From Nitratireductor luteus (lineage in GTDB: Bacteria > Pseudomonadota > Alphaproteobacteria > Rhizobiales > Rhizobiaceae): DNA of 64,000 nucleotides. How positions within the stretch are numbered: position 1 is the stretch's first letter; the number at the start of each line of letters is the position of its first letter. Shown here piece by piece: positions 53,372-63,081 of this stretch. Made by a program: the position numbers and the translations under genes. Where the stretch lies: the NCBI RefSeq assembly GCF_026162365.1, contig NZ_JAOANW010000008.1:62001-126000 (forward strand). Reading direction: 5' to 3'. The notes beneath the pieces were generated by a model. It saw nothing but the letters and a program-made list of their open reading frames with translations, did no database searches and had not been told where the DNA came from.

Positions 53372-54400
53372 ATGCGCGCACTGCAACTCGTCGCCGACCG
53401 CAAGCTCGAACTGAGCGAGGTTCCGCCCCCGCCCCCGCCGGGCCAGGGCGAGGTGACGGTCAATATCCGGGCCGTGGCGCTCAACCATATCGATGTGTGG
53501 GGCTGGCGCGGAATGGCCTTTGCCAAGCGCAAGCTGCCCCTGACCGTAGGTGCCGAGGCCTCGGGTGTGGTCGACGCCGTAGGCGCTGGCGTGAGCGGCC
53601 TCCTGCCCGGCCAACTGGTCTCGATCTACGGTGCGCGCACCTGCGGGCTTTGCCGCCCCTGCCGCGAAGGCCGCGACAATCTTTGCGAACATGTGGGCGG
53701 CGTGCACGGCTTCCATCTCGACGGCTTCGCCCAGGAAAAGATCAACCTGCCGGCGCGCCTGCTGGTCCCCGCCCCGCCCGGCGTCGACGAGATCGGCGCG
53801 GCGGTGGCGCCCGTGACCTTCGGCACCGTTGAGCACATGCTGTTCGACAACGCGAAGCTGCAGCCCGGCGAGACGATCCTGGTCCACGCAGGAGGCTCGG
53901 GCATCGGATCGGCGGCGATCCAGCTCGCCAAGCGCATGGGCTGCACCGTCATCACCACCGTAGGCTCGGATGTCAAGATCGAGCGAGCCAAGGCGCTGGG
54001 CGCCGACCACGTCATCAACTACCGCGAAGACCGCTTCGAAGGCGCGGTGCGCAAGATCACCAGGAAGCGTGGCGTCGATGTGGTGTTCGAGCATGTGGGC
54101 GCCGACACCTGGGCGGGATCGATGCTCTGCCTGAAGCGCGGCGGCCGGCTTGTCACCTGCGGCTCCACCTCCGGCGTGTCGACCAGCATGAATCTCATGC
54201 AGCTCTTCCAGCAGCAATTGAAGCTGTTCGGTTCCTTCGGCTGTCGCATGGAGAACATGGCCGACGCAATGCAGAAGATGGCTGCCGGACTGGTCGCGCC
54301 CGTCATCGACACGGAAGTCGGCATCAGTGAGATCGACAAGGCGCTCGCGCGCATGGAAGGGCGCGACGTCTTCGGCAAGATAATCCTGCGCCTCGAATAG
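53372..54400 (+). CDS. Zinc-type alcohol dehydrogenase / enoyl reductase-like protein of the XL cluster
   Basis: A 342-residue MDR-superfamily oxidoreductase. The N-terminal GroES-like part shows GAEASGVVDAVGAGVSG and the structural Zn Cys cluster CGLCRPCREGRDNLC near residues 90-104; the NAD(P) motif is HAGGSGIGSAAIQLAK. Its position between fabF1XL and lpxXL matches the adhXL/fabXL gene, thought to reduce an intermediate of the very-long-chain fatty acid. The reaction has not been proven. The stop is one base from the lpxXL start. Confidence 0.87.
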   Translation: MRALQLVADRKLELSEVPPPPPPGQGEVTVNIRAVALNHIDVWGWRGMAFAKRKLPLTVGAEASGVVDAVGAGVSGLLPGQLVSIYGARTCGLCRPCREGRDNLCEHVGGVHGFHLDGFAQEKINLPARLLVPAPPGVDEIGAAVAPVTFGTVEHMLFDNAKLQPGETILVHAGGSGIGSAAIQLAKRMGCTVITTVGSDVKIERAKALGADHVINYREDRFEGAVRKITRKRGVDVVFEHVGADTWAGSMLCLKRGGRLVTCGSTSGVSTSMNLMQLFQQQLKLFGSFGCRMENMADAMQKMAAGLVAPVIDTEVGISEIDKALARMEGRDVFGKIILRLE

Positions 54401-54401
54401 G

Positions 54402-55322
54402 ATGAAACCGTTTCTGGTCAGGCTCGGCCGTATGCTCAAGACGGCTGAACACTGGGTGAGCGCCCAGCTCATGCTGGCCATTCTGGCACTGCTGCGCCGA
54501 CTGCCTCCCGAAAAGGCGCTGGACTTTGCCGAGAATGCCGCGCGCAAGGTCGGCCCGAAACTGGGCCGTCATCGCGTGGCAATGGGCAATCTGCGCCAGG
54601 CCTATCCCGACAGAAAGCCCGAGGAACTGGAAACGGTCGCCTCGGACATGTGGGCCAACATGGCGCGTCTGGCGGTCGAGTATGTTTTTCTCGACAAGCT
54701 GTTCGACTACGATCCGGACGCCGCCGAGCCCGGCCGGGTGGAGGTCAAGGGCCGCGAGATTTTTGAGCGTGTGCGCGACGAGGACGGTCCGCACATCTTC
54801 TTCACCGGCCATCTCGGCAATTTCGAGTTTCTGCCGATAGCCGCCTCGACATTCGGCCTGGGTATAACTTCCCTGTTCCGCGCGCCCAACAATCCCTATG
54901 TCGCCGATTACGTTCACAAGACGCGCAGTTCTTCCATGGGAAAGCTGCTCGCATCCCGTTCAGGGGTCGCCTTGCAACTGGCCCGGATTCTGGAAGACGG
55001 CGGCAATATCGGCGCACTGGTCGACCAGAAATTCATGCGCGGCGTCCCGACCCGCTTTTTCGGCCGCCCGTGCCAGACGAGCCCGCTGGTGCCGAAACTC
55101 GCCCGGCAATATGAGTGCGACGTCTATCCGGCCCGCTGCATCCGCCTGCCCGGCGGCCGTTTCCGGCTCGAAGTTGAAGACAAGCTGACATTGCCGCGCG
55201 ACGACACGGGCGCCGTTGACGTCGACCGCATGGCCCAGCAGCTCAACGACGTCGTCGAGCGGTGGGTGCGCGAGGATCCCGGCCAGTGGATGTGGTTCCA
55301 CAAACGCTGGGACATACGTTGA
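54402..55322 (+). CDS. lpxXL: Lipid A very-long-chain acyltransferase LpxXL
   Basis: A 306-residue LpxL/HtrB family acyltransferase on the inner membrane. It has one N-terminal membrane segment, the catalytic H-x4-E motif HLGNFE near residue 137, and VDQKFMRGVPTRFFG with the conserved Arg-containing second motif. It transfers the long acyl chain from AcpXL to lipid A. It is the last gene of the five-gene operon; its ATG follows adhXL by one base. Confidence 0.92.
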   Translation: MKPFLVRLGRMLKTAEHWVSAQLMLAILALLRRLPPEKALDFAENAARKVGPKLGRHRVAMGNLRQAYPDRKPEELETVASDMWANMARLAVEYVFLDKLFDYDPDAAEPGRVEVKGREIFERVRDEDGPHIFFTGHLGNFEFLPIAASTFGLGITSLFRAPNNPYVADYVHKTRSSSMGKLLASRSGVALQLARILEDGGNIGALVDQKFMRGVPTRFFGRPCQTSPLVPKLARQYECDVYPARCIRLPGGRFRLEVEDKLTLPRDDTGAVDVDRMAQQLNDVVERWVREDPGQWMWFHKRWDIR

Positions 55323-55338
55323 TACGTTGCACCAGAGC

Positions 55339-55405
55339 GAAGACCGGGGCCGCGCTCTACGATGCTCTTCCGATAGATCCCGGATAGCCCTTCGGGCTTC
55401 CAGGA
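55339..55405. repeat. Dispersed palindromic repeat, copy B, after lpxXL
   Basis: This block matches copy A (8584-8650) nearly base for base, including CTCTACGATGCTCTTCC and the hairpin GGATAGCCC-TTC-GGGCTTCC. It begins 16 bp after the lpxXL stop and may end that operon. Orientation relative to the plus strand is the same as copy A. Confidence 0.8.
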
Positions 55406-55441
55406 ACGAGGAGAACCTATCCCGCTCTGCCGCTACAGCTA

Positions 55442-55873
55442 TCAATCCACTACCACGACCCGCGTATTGCCCGGCCCCACCTGCTTGACCAGCGAATAAA
55501 GCCGCGCCGCGTTGGACGTATGCAGCCGCACACAGCCGTGCGACGCGGGGCTTCCAAGCCTGCTGATGGCGTTGGTTCCGTGGATCGCATAGCCGCGATG
55601 ATAGAAGATCGAATACGGCATCGGCGACATGTCGTATTTGCGCGAATGCCACATGCGATGCATGCGCTTCGGCCGCCACTGGCCGCGCGGCGTGACATAG
55701 CCGCGCCGTGCGGTCGACACCTTCCAGCGATAGATCACCCGGCCCCGATGTAGCACCGTCATCGTCTGGCTGGAAACGTCCACCTTCGCCACCAGCTTGG
55801 CAGCAACACTTTCCCCTCCGGATCCAAACATGATCGCTGCCGCGACCATGGCACCTCCGATAAGCTTTCGCAT
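55442..55873 (-). CDS. L,D-transpeptidase family protein (YkuD domain)
   Basis: A 143-residue exported protein. The signal peptide is MRKLIGGAMVAAAIMFGSGG. The YkuD domain follows, with the catalytic block HGTNAISRLGSPASHGCVRLH holding the His and the nucleophile Cys. Such enzymes cross-link peptidoglycan or attach proteins to it. It is at the short end of the family, with no LysM or other added domain. GGGGGAT lies about three to eight bases before the ATG at 55873. Confidence 0.9.
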   Translation of the reverse strand: MRKLIGGAMVAAAIMFGSGGESVAAKLVAKVDVSSQTMTVLHRGRVIYRWKVSTARRGYVTPRGQWRPKRMHRMWHSRKYDMSPMPYSIFYHRGYAIHGTNAISRLGSPASHGCVRLHTSNAARLYSLVKQVGPGNTRVVVVD

Positions 55874-56066
55874 ATCATCCCCCTGCCCATGTTGCGCCGA
55901 CCAGTATAGTCGGCCCCGCCAACGCAAGAATTAAGCATCAAATGAAAATTTTGTGCAATTATCGGCTGATCATGTCCTGGTGACGAAGCAGGAGGCAGGC
56001 TCTGGCGTGATCGGTTGGGCCCTCTGGCCCCTTGCCAGATTGAGCGCCAACCGGCCCAATTCCGCC

Positions 56067-57353
56067 ATGTTCGAGAATCTCTACCGCGCTATAGAAGACC
56101 GCACCGAAGAACTCGTTGCGCTGACCTCCGACCTCATCCGCTTCCCCACGGTCAATCCACCGGGTGAGGCCTATACGCCATGCGCCGAATTCATCGCGCG
56201 CCGCCTCGCCGCAAAGGGCTTCCAGACGCTGTTCATGCGCGGTGAAGGCACGCCCGGCGACAGCGACCGCTATCCACGGACCAATGTCATTGCCCGCAAG
56301 GAAGGCCGCGGTCCCGGCCCGACCGTTCATTTCAATTCGCATATCGACGTGGTCGAGGCCGGCGAAGGCTGGACGATGGATCCTTATGCGGGGCTCGTCC
56401 GCGACGGCAAAGTCTATGGGCGCGGTGCCTGCGACATGAAGGGCGGGCTGGCCGCCTCGATCATTGCGGCCGAAGCCTATATCGCCGTCAATCCGGGTTT
56501 CTCCGGCGCTATAGAGATTTCGGGCACCGTGGACGAAGAATCCGGCGGCTATGGCGGCGTCGCCTATCTGGCCTCCAAGGGCCTGTTCTCCAAGCCGCGC
56601 GTCGACCACGTCATCATTCCCGAGCCGCTGAACAAGGACCGCATCTGCCTTGGTCATCGCGGCGTCTGGTGGGCCGAGATCGAAACCCACGGCTCCATCG
56701 CCCATGGCGCCATGCCCTTCCTGGGCGATTCGGCGATCCGCCACATGGGCGCCGTTCTGCATGCCTTCGAGGAAGAGCTTTATCCCGCCCTCGACCGCAA
56801 GCAGACCCAGATGCCCGTGGTGCCGGAAGGCGCCCGCCGCTCGACGATGAACATCAATTCCGTCCATGGCGGCCAGACGGAGGACTTCTTCCCCGGTCTG
56901 CCGTCGCCCAATGTCGCCGATTCCTGCCGCCTCGTGGTCGACCGCCGCTTCCTGATCGAGGAGGACATCGCCGAGGTGAAGGGCGAAATCGTCGCCATCC
57001 TGGAAGGGCTGAAGAAGAAGCGCCCGCGCTTCGACTACGCCATCCGCGACCTAATGGAAGTGCTGCCGACCATGACCGAGCGAGACGCGCCGGTGCCGGA
57101 GGCGCTGGCCGGTGCCATTCGCCAGGTGTTCGGCCGCGAGCCGGACTACGTGATTTCACCCGGCACCTACGACCAGAAGCACGTCGCCCGCCTTGGTCAT
57201 TTGCACGATTGCGTGGCCTATGGCCCCGGCATTCTGGACCTTGCCCACCGCCCGGACGAATGGGTGGGCATCGATGACATGGTGGAATCGGCCAAGGTCA
57301 TGGCCATCGGCATCGACGCCCTTTTGAACGGGGCCGCCAAGTCCGCCGTATAA
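56067..57353 (+). CDS. M20 family amidohydrolase (ArgE/DapE-like)
   Basis: A 428-residue M20 metallohydrolase. The metal and catalytic residues are in FNSHIDVVEAG, YGRGACDMKGGLA and GTVDEESGGYGG, and the C-terminus has the metal-binding His in ILDLAHRPDEW. The ATG at 56067 gives the family N-terminus, but no good ribosome site precedes it; a longer frame from 55953 has no similarity. It heads a plus-strand set with a complete peptide-type ABC transporter, so it probably cleaves an imported N-acyl or dipeptide-like substrate. ArgE and DapE themselves are less likely. Confidence 0.86.
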   Translation: MFENLYRAIEDRTEELVALTSDLIRFPTVNPPGEAYTPCAEFIARRLAAKGFQTLFMRGEGTPGDSDRYPRTNVIARKEGRGPGPTVHFNSHIDVVEAGEGWTMDPYAGLVRDGKVYGRGACDMKGGLAASIIAAEAYIAVNPGFSGAIEISGTVDEESGGYGGVAYLASKGLFSKPRVDHVIIPEPLNKDRICLGHRGVWWAEIETHGSIAHGAMPFLGDSAIRHMGAVLHAFEEELYPALDRKQTQMPVVPEGARRSTMNINSVHGGQTEDFFPGLPSPNVADSCRLVVDRRFLIEEDIAEVKGEIVAILEGLKKKRPRFDYAIRDLMEVLPTMTERDAPVPEALAGAIRQVFGREPDYVISPGTYDQKHVARLGHLHDCVAYGPGILDLAHRPDEWVGIDDMVESAKVMAIGIDALLNGAAKSAV

Positions 57354-57510
57354 GCCGATTTACTCGACAGCCAATTCGCGCTTTCATGCGCGCGATGGCG
57401 TTTATGCGGCAAAGCAAGAAGAGGAAGCGTCTTTGTGCGGCCCAATGGACGTACGGCGCTCCAGAGCCGCTCGCAATGTCGGGCGGCTCGCAATTTGGGA
57501 GATGAGAAGA

Positions 57511-58989
57511 ATGAAGAAACTGGCTGCATTCCTGGGCGCGACCGCAGTCGTCGCGGCGATGAGCAGCGCGGCATATGCCGCGCGCACGGACCTCGTCCTG
57601 GGCGTCGTCCTGGAACCGCCGCATCTCGACCCGACCGCCGGCGCCGCGGCAGCCATCGACGAGATCGTCTACGCCAATGTCTTCGAGGGCCTGACACGCA
57701 TCGGCCAGAACGGCGAAGTGCAGCCAGCGCTGGCCGAGAGCTGGGAAATCTCCGACGACGGCAAGTCATATACGTTCAAGCTGCGCGAAGGCGTGACCTT
57801 TCACGACGGCACCAGCTTCGAGGCCGAGGACGTGAAGTTCACCCTCGAACGCGCCATGGCGGACGATTCGACCAATGCGCAGAAGGTCCTGTTCTCGGCC
57901 ATCGAAAGCGTGGAGGCGGTCGATCCGGCGACCCTCAAGGTGACGCTCGATCATCCGCAGGGCTCATTCCTCTACAATATGGGCTGGGGCGATGCCGTCG
58001 TGGTGGCGCCGGAAACGGCGGACGGCAACAAGGAAAAACCCGTCGGCACCGGCCCCTTCAAATTCGAGAACTGGGCCAAGGGTTCCTCCGTCACCATCGT
58101 GAAGAACCCCGACTATTGGGGCGAGCCGGTGGCGCTCGACAAGGCGGAGTTCCGTTTCATCCCCGATGCGGCGGCCGCCATTCCGGCCCTCCTATCGGGC
58201 GATGTGCATGCTTTCCCCATGTTCCCGGCCGATGCGGTCACACAGGTCCAGGGCGACCCCCGTTTCGAGGTGGTGATCGGCGCCACCGAAGGCGAAACGA
58301 TCCTCGCCACCAACAACGGCAAAGAGCCCTTCAACGATTTGAAGGTGCGTCAGGCCATCGCCCACGCGCTCAACCGCGACGAAATCATCATGGGCGCGTC
58401 GAACGGCTTCGGCGTTCCCATCGGCTCCCATTTCTCGCCGGCCAACGAGGCCTATGTCGACCTCACCGGCACCTACCCCTACGATGTCGAAAAGGCGAAG
58501 GCCCTGCTTGCAGAGGCCGGTTATCCAGATGGCTTTTCCGGCACACTCAAGCTTCCGCCACCGGCTTATGCGCGTCAGGGCGGCGAAGTCGTGGCCTCGC
58601 AGTTGCGGGAAATCGGCATCGATCTGGAGATCGTTCCCGTCGAATGGGCGCAATGGCTGGAACAGGTCTTCACCAACAAGGACTATGACCTGACGATCGT
58701 CTCCCATACCGAGCCCAACGACATCAACATCTACGCCCGCGACGACTACTACTTCAACTACGACAATGATGCGTTCGACGCGGTGATCGAGGAGCTCGAC
58801 CGCGTCTCCGATCCGGATAAGCGCAACGAACTATACGCCAAGGCCCAGCGCATCATCGCCGAGGATGCGGTGAACGGCTTCATGTTCCAGCTGCCGAAGA
58901 CCGGTGTGTGGGATGCGAAGCTGGAAGGCATGTGGGAAAACATGCCGATCCAGGCGAACGACCTGACCGGGGTGCGCTGGGCGGAATGA
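57511..58989 (+). CDS. Peptide-type ABC transporter substrate-binding protein (SBP family 5)
   Basis: A 492-residue exported binding protein. The signal peptide is MKKLAAFLGATAVVAAMSSA, cleaved after AYA. Family 5 motifs are LDPTAGAAAAIDEIVYANVFEGL, ESWEISDDGKSYTFKLREGVTFHDG (each a part of the block), VGTGPFKFENW and IAHALNRDEI. The ATG at 57511 has GGGAG nine bases upstream. It delivers oligopeptides or similar ligands to the permeases encoded just after it. The 157-bp gap before it shows no gene. Confidence 0.92.
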   Translation: MKKLAAFLGATAVVAAMSSAAYAARTDLVLGVVLEPPHLDPTAGAAAAIDEIVYANVFEGLTRIGQNGEVQPALAESWEISDDGKSYTFKLREGVTFHDGTSFEAEDVKFTLERAMADDSTNAQKVLFSAIESVEAVDPATLKVTLDHPQGSFLYNMGWGDAVVVAPETADGNKEKPVGTGPFKFENWAKGSSVTIVKNPDYWGEPVALDKAEFRFIPDAAAAIPALLSGDVHAFPMFPADAVTQVQGDPRFEVVIGATEGETILATNNGKEPFNDLKVRQAIAHALNRDEIIMGASNGFGVPIGSHFSPANEAYVDLTGTYPYDVEKAKALLAEAGYPDGFSGTLKLPPPAYARQGGEVVASQLREIGIDLEIVPVEWAQWLEQVFTNKDYDLTIVSHTEPNDINIYARDDYYFNYDNDAFDAVIEELDRVSDPDKRNELYAKAQRIIAEDAVNGFMFQLPKTGVWDAKLEGMWENMPIQANDLTGVRWAE

Positions 58990-59035
58990 GCATAACAGGC
59001 ACGGGTTTGGAGCCGCGCAGGCTGAATCGCAAGAC

Positions 59036-59983
59036 ATGATCCCATACCTTGCCAAGCGGCTCCTCACCGGGCTCCTGACGCTGCTTGCCGCTTCCATCAT
59101 CGTCTTTTCGGTGCTGGAAGTGCTGCCGGGCGATCCGGCGCGCATCATGCTGGGCATGAATGCCAGTCCAGAGGCGCTGGCGGCGCTGCGCATGGAAATG
59201 GGCATCGACCAGCCCGTCCTGGCCCGCTACCTTGATTGGGTAGCCGGGCTGGCAACCGGCGATTTCGGCCGGTCCTACACCTATTCGACGCCCGTCATCG
59301 ACCTGATCGCCGAGCGCGTCGCCGTCTCGCTGCCGCTGGCGCTGCTGGCGCTTGCGCTGTCGACGCTGATTGCCCTGCCGGTGGGCGTCTACGCCGCCTC
59401 GCGCCGGGGCACGCTCTCCGACACGCTGACCATGGGGCTGGCGCAGGTGGGTGTGGCCATCCCCAATTTCTGGTTCGCGATGCTGCTCGTCTATGTTTTT
59501 GCGGTCGGCTTGCGGCTGGTGCCCGCCGGCGGCTTTCCGGGCTGGGACCAAGGCATCCTGCAAGGGCTGGCGGCCCTCCTGCTACCCGCCGTGTCTCTGG
59601 CGCTGCCGCAGGCCGCCATTCTCGCCCGTGTCACCCGTTCGGCAATGCTGGAGGTGCTGGGCGAAGACTATATCCGCACCGCCCGCGCCAAGGGCCTGCC
59701 ACGGCGGGCGGTTCTGTGGCGGCACGCGCTGCGGAACGCGCTCATCCCGGTGCTGACCATAATGGGCCTGCAGTTCGCTTTCCTGCTTGCCGGCACGATC
59801 ATCATCGAGAACGTGTTCTACCTGCCGGGGCTGGGCCGCCTCGTCTTTCAGGCCATCAGCCAGCGCGATCTCATCGTCGTGGAAGGCGTGGTCATGCTGC
59901 TGGTCGCAACCGTCATTGCGGTGAACATGCTGGTCGACGTGTGCTACGCCATCGCCGATCCAAGACTGAGGACGGCGCGATGA
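59036..59983 (+). CDS. Peptide-type ABC transporter permease, DppB-like
   Basis: A 315-residue inner-membrane permease. It starts MIPYLAKRLLTGLLTLLAAS and includes VLPGDPARIMLG and the coupling segment DYIRTARAKGLPRRAVLWRHALRNALIPVLT (quoted as two parts of the family EAA loop). About six membrane segments. It overlaps the next permease gene by four bases. Confidence 0.92.
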   Translation: MIPYLAKRLLTGLLTLLAASIIVFSVLEVLPGDPARIMLGMNASPEALAALRMEMGIDQPVLARYLDWVAGLATGDFGRSYTYSTPVIDLIAERVAVSLPLALLALALSTLIALPVGVYAASRRGTLSDTLTMGLAQVGVAIPNFWFAMLLVYVFAVGLRLVPAGGFPGWDQGILQGLAALLLPAVSLALPQAAILARVTRSAMLEVLGEDYIRTARAKGLPRRAVLWRHALRNALIPVLTIMGLQFAFLLAGTIIIENVFYLPGLGRLVFQAISQRDLIVVEGVVMLLVATVIAVNMLVDVCYAIADPRLRTAR

Positions 59984-60849
59984 GCCTTGATCCCGTTTTC
60001 ATCGCGGGGCCTGAACGCCACATTCTGCGCCAGGCGCTCTCCAATCGCTCGTTCCTCATCGGCCTTGCCATCGTCGCGCTTGTGGCGGCCATGGCCATCG
60101 TCTCCTTCGTATGGACGCCCCACGATATCACGCGCCTTCAGGTTTCCGACCGCATGCAGGGCCTGTCGCTGGCCTACCCCTTCGGCACCGACCATCTCGG
60201 CCGCGACATCCTCTCCATGATCATGATCGGGGCGCGCAATTCCATCGCCGTGGCCATCCTTGCCGTCGGCATCGGCATCGGCCTCGGCGTGCCGCTGGGC
60301 TGCTGGGCCGCCGCGCGCGGCGGCTGGCTGGACGAGGCGGTGATGCGCGTCAACGACCTCGTCTTCGCCTTTCCCGCCCTTCTGTCGGCGGTGATGATCA
60401 CCGCGATCTTCGGCCCCAGCGCGATCAATGCGATCATCGCCATCGGCATCTTCAATGTGCCGGTCTTTGCCCGCGTGGCCCGTGCCGGCGCGCTGGCCAT
60501 CTGGCCGCGCGAATATGTGCTTGCCGCCCGCGCATCCGGCAAGGGCCGCTTCCTGATCACCGTCGAACACATATTGCCGAATATCGCCAGCGTGCTTCTG
60601 GTGCAGGGCACGATCCAGTTCGCGCTGGGCATACTGGCCGAGGCGGGCCTGTCTTATCTCGGCCTCGGCGCACAGCCGCCTATGCCTTCCTGGGGCCGCA
60701 TGCTGTTCGACGCCCAGACCCGCATGGTAGTGGCCCCTCACCTGGCGCTCTTCCCCGGCCTTGCCATCGTCGTCACCGTGCTCGGGCTGAACCTGCTCGG
60801 CGATGGCCTCCGCGACGTGCTCGACCCCCGCGTGAGGCGCCAGCGATGA
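59980..60849 (+). CDS. Peptide-type ABC transporter permease, DppC-like
   Basis: A 289-residue permease. It has a cytoplasmic N-terminus, a first helix at IGLAIVALVAAMAIVSFVW, the LAYPFGTDHLGRDILSM motif of DppC-type proteins and the coupling loop EYVLAARASGKGRF. ATGA overlaps join it to the permease before and to the ATPase after. The longer open frame upstream is out of phase with the real dppB-like gene and is discarded. Confidence 0.92.
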   Translation: MSLDPVFIAGPERHILRQALSNRSFLIGLAIVALVAAMAIVSFVWTPHDITRLQVSDRMQGLSLAYPFGTDHLGRDILSMIMIGARNSIAVAILAVGIGIGLGVPLGCWAAARGGWLDEAVMRVNDLVFAFPALLSAVMITAIFGPSAINAIIAIGIFNVPVFARVARAGALAIWPREYVLAARASGKGRFLITVEHILPNIASVLLVQGTIQFALGILAEAGLSYLGLGAQPPMPSWGRMLFDAQTRMVVAPHLALFPGLAIVVTVLGLNLLGDGLRDVLDPRVRRQR

Positions 60850-62462
60850 GCCTGCTCGAGATCGAGAATCTGTCGCTGGACATAGGCGGCACGCCCATCC
60901 TGAAGGATATCAGCCTGTCCATCGGGCGGGGTGAGGTCATGGGTCTGGTGGGGGAATCGGGTTCCGGCAAGTCGATGACGGCGCTTGCCGTCATGGGGCT
61001 TCTGCCACACGCCGCCCGTGCCAGGGGCAGCATCATGTTCGACGGAATAGACCTTGTGGCCGCGCCCGAGGCGGCCATGTGCCGGCTGCGCGGCGACGAT
61101 CTGGGCATGGTCTTCCAGGAGCCGATGACGGCGCTCAACCCGGTCAAGACCATAGGCGAGCAGGTGGCGGAGGGCATTCGCTGGCATACCGGCGCCAACA
61201 GGGCCGACGCCGAGACGCGCGCCCGCGCCATGCTCCATCGCGTCGGCCTGCCCGAAGCGCAATTTCCGCTGACCCGCTATCCGCACGAGCTTTCCGGCGG
61301 CCAGCGCCAGCGCGTGGTGATCGCCATCGCCTGCGCGCTGAAGCCCAAGCTGCTGATCGCCGATGAACCCACCACCGCGCTCGACGTCGTGTTGCAGGCG
61401 CAGATCCTCAAGCTCTTGAAGAGCCTGGTGGCGGAGGACGGAATGAGCCTGCTTCTCATCTCCCACGATCTTGCCGTGGTGGCGGATATGGCCGAACGGA
61501 TCACCATCATGCGCCATGGCGAGGTGATGGAGGCCGGCAACACCAAGCAGACGCTGTCGCAGCGTGCCCACCCCTATACGAGGCAGCTTGCCGAAGCCTC
61601 CACCCATGTTCCCCATCGCCCGCAATCACCCGGCCAATCCAAGCCCGCGCCCTTGCTGCAGGTAAAGGAGGTCGTGCGCGATTATCCGGTGCGCGCGCGT
61701 CGGCTTTTCACGCGCCCCGCGCCCTTCCGCGCGGTCGACCATGTCTCGTTCGAACTGCCCGCCGGGCGTTCGATGGCGCTGGTCGGGCGGTCGGGCTGCG
61801 GAAAATCCACCCTCGCCCGTATGATCCTGGCGCTGGATCGCCCGACGGCGGGCTCCATTCGTTTTCAGGGCGAAGCGCTGGAGGATAAGAGCGAGGATGC
61901 GCTCAGGCCGCACCGCCGCAACATGCAGGTCGTGTTCCAGGACCCCTACGGCTCCTTCAACCCGCGCCACAAGGTGGAACGGCTCGTCGCCGAGCCCCTG
62001 CACCTTTTGGACCGCAGGCCGTCGCCGGCGGAGCGCCGCGAGAGCGTGGCCGAGGCCCTGTCGCAGGTAGGGCTTTCGCCTGCCGACATGGAGAAATACC
62101 CGCATGAGTTCTCGGGCGGCCAGCGCCAGCGCATCTCCATCGCCCGCGCCATCATCACGAGGCCCAAGCTGATCGTGGCCGACGAGCCTGTCTCCGCGCT
62201 CGACGTTTCCATACGCGCCCAGGTGCTCGACCTCTTCGCCGACCTCAACGCCAGGCTCGGCGTGGCCTATCTCTTCATCACCCACGACCTGACCGTGGCG
62301 CGCGCCATTACCGACGAGGTGATGGTGATGCATGACGGCAGGATCGTCGAACGCGGGCCGACGGCGCGCGTGCTCCATCACCCCGAGACCGTGCCCGCCC
62401 GCGCCCTCATCGATGCCGCCCCCGATCTCGAACGCGCCCTGCAGAGGCAAGGCGCCGCCTGA
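60846..62462 (+). CDS. Peptide-type ABC transporter double ATP-binding protein (DppD-DppF fusion)
   Basis: A 538-residue protein with two ATPase domains, as in GsiA or YejF. Domain one: Walker [10 protein letters not shown], signature [12 protein letters not shown], Walker [13 protein letters not shown]. Domain two from about residue 270: [21 protein letters not shown] and [12 protein letters not shown]. It powers the two adjacent permeases. It ends the operon before a strong palindromic repeat. Confidence 0.93.
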   Translation: MSLLEIENLSLDIGGTPILKDISLSIGRGEVMGLVGESGSGKSMTALAVMGLLPHAARARGSIMFDGIDLVAAPEAAMCRLRGDDLGMVFQEPMTALNPVKTIGEQVAEGIRWHTGANRADAETRARAMLHRVGLPEAQFPLTRYPHELSGGQRQRVVIAIACALKPKLLIADEPTTALDVVLQAQILKLLKSLVAEDGMSLLLISHDLAVVADMAERITIMRHGEVMEAGNTKQTLSQRAHPYTRQLAEASTHVPHRPQSPGQSKPAPLLQVKEVVRDYPVRARRLFTRPAPFRAVDHVSFELPAGRSMALVGRSGCGKSTLARMILALDRPTAGSIRFQGEALEDKSEDALRPHRRNMQVVFQDPYGSFNPRHKVERLVAEPLHLLDRRPSPAERRESVAEALSQVGLSPADMEKYPHEFSGGQRQRISIARAIITRPKLIVADEPVSALDVSIRAQVLDLFADLNARLGVAYLFITHDLTVARAITDEVMVMHDGRIVERGPTARVLHHPETVPARALIDAAPDLERALQRQGAA

Positions 62463-62494
62463 GGCGCAAGGACGCTGCGCTAAAGCATTTTGCA

Positions 62495-62581
62495 GTCAGA
62501 TGGAATCATCTGACGTCCGCATAAATGCGGAAAAACAAGAAGATAGAGCGCCATGCGTCCGAACGGACGCATGGCGCTCTA
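62495..62581. repeat. Palindromic repeat element after the ABC operon
   Basis: Two hairpins. GTCAGATG-GAAT-CATCTGAC covers 62495-62514. A 17-bp perfect stem (62544-62560 with 62565-62581) encloses GAAC, with arms TAGAGCGCCATGCGTCC and its complement. The GCGTCC-GAA-GGACGC core is shared with 18786-18801. Lying between two converging genes, it probably ends transcription from both sides. Confidence 0.8.
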
Positions 62582-62974
62582 GATTCCATCTTCCTCGATG
62601 TCCAAGAGCACGGCAACGCGGCTGCGGGCCCGCTCGATATGCGGCTTCAGCGCCTCGTCGTGTCGGCAGATGGCCATGATCGTGCGGCCGAGAGCCACCT
62701 TTTCCGGCCGGGGCTTTTCCTGAAAATGCGCCGCCGCGCCGGCCGCACCCGCCTCGCCGAGGGCGCGCAAGGAGACGTAGATTTCCAGGAAATCCGCTTC
62801 ATTGAGGCCGAAGGCGCGGCGGGCGACCCGTCGCAGCACCGTCATCGTATTCTTGTCCGGTGCGCCGTCCGACAAGACCAGCCGCAGGAGCAGCAACACT
62901 TCAGCGGCATCTGCCGCCGGGTCAGCAGCGGGTGCGGAGGGAACCTCGCGGTCCGGTTCTTTTGCGGAAACCAT
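62579..62974 (-). CDS. Hypothetical small helical protein
   Basis: I do not recognise the family. The 131-residue protein is soluble, with an Ala/Pro-rich start and a helical core (AEVLLLLRLVLSDG, TVLRRVARRAFGLNEADFLEIY, RTIMAICRHDEALKPHIERARSRV, quoted in part). The pattern 'LLLLRLVLSDG...AFGL' is faintly like TerB-type tellurite-resistance domains, but that is weak. The ATG at 62974 has AAAGGGG nearby and is preferred over one 24 codons upstream. It is divergent from the TSUP permease, with about 100 bp between them. Confidence 0.7.
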   Translation of the reverse strand: MVSAKEPDREVPSAPAADPAADAAEVLLLLRLVLSDGAPDKNTMTVLRRVARRAFGLNEADFLEIYVSLRALGEAGAAGAAAHFQEKPRPEKVALGRTIMAICRHDEALKPHIERARSRVAVLLDIEEDGI

Positions 62975-63081
62975 GCCGCCCCTTTCCGACTTCCGGTGCT
63001 GGCACAAGCGAAATCTCCTTGCACCTGGCGCCGGTCTGTGATGCAAGTCCGCCTCTTGCCTTTGCAGGTTAATATTGCCAA

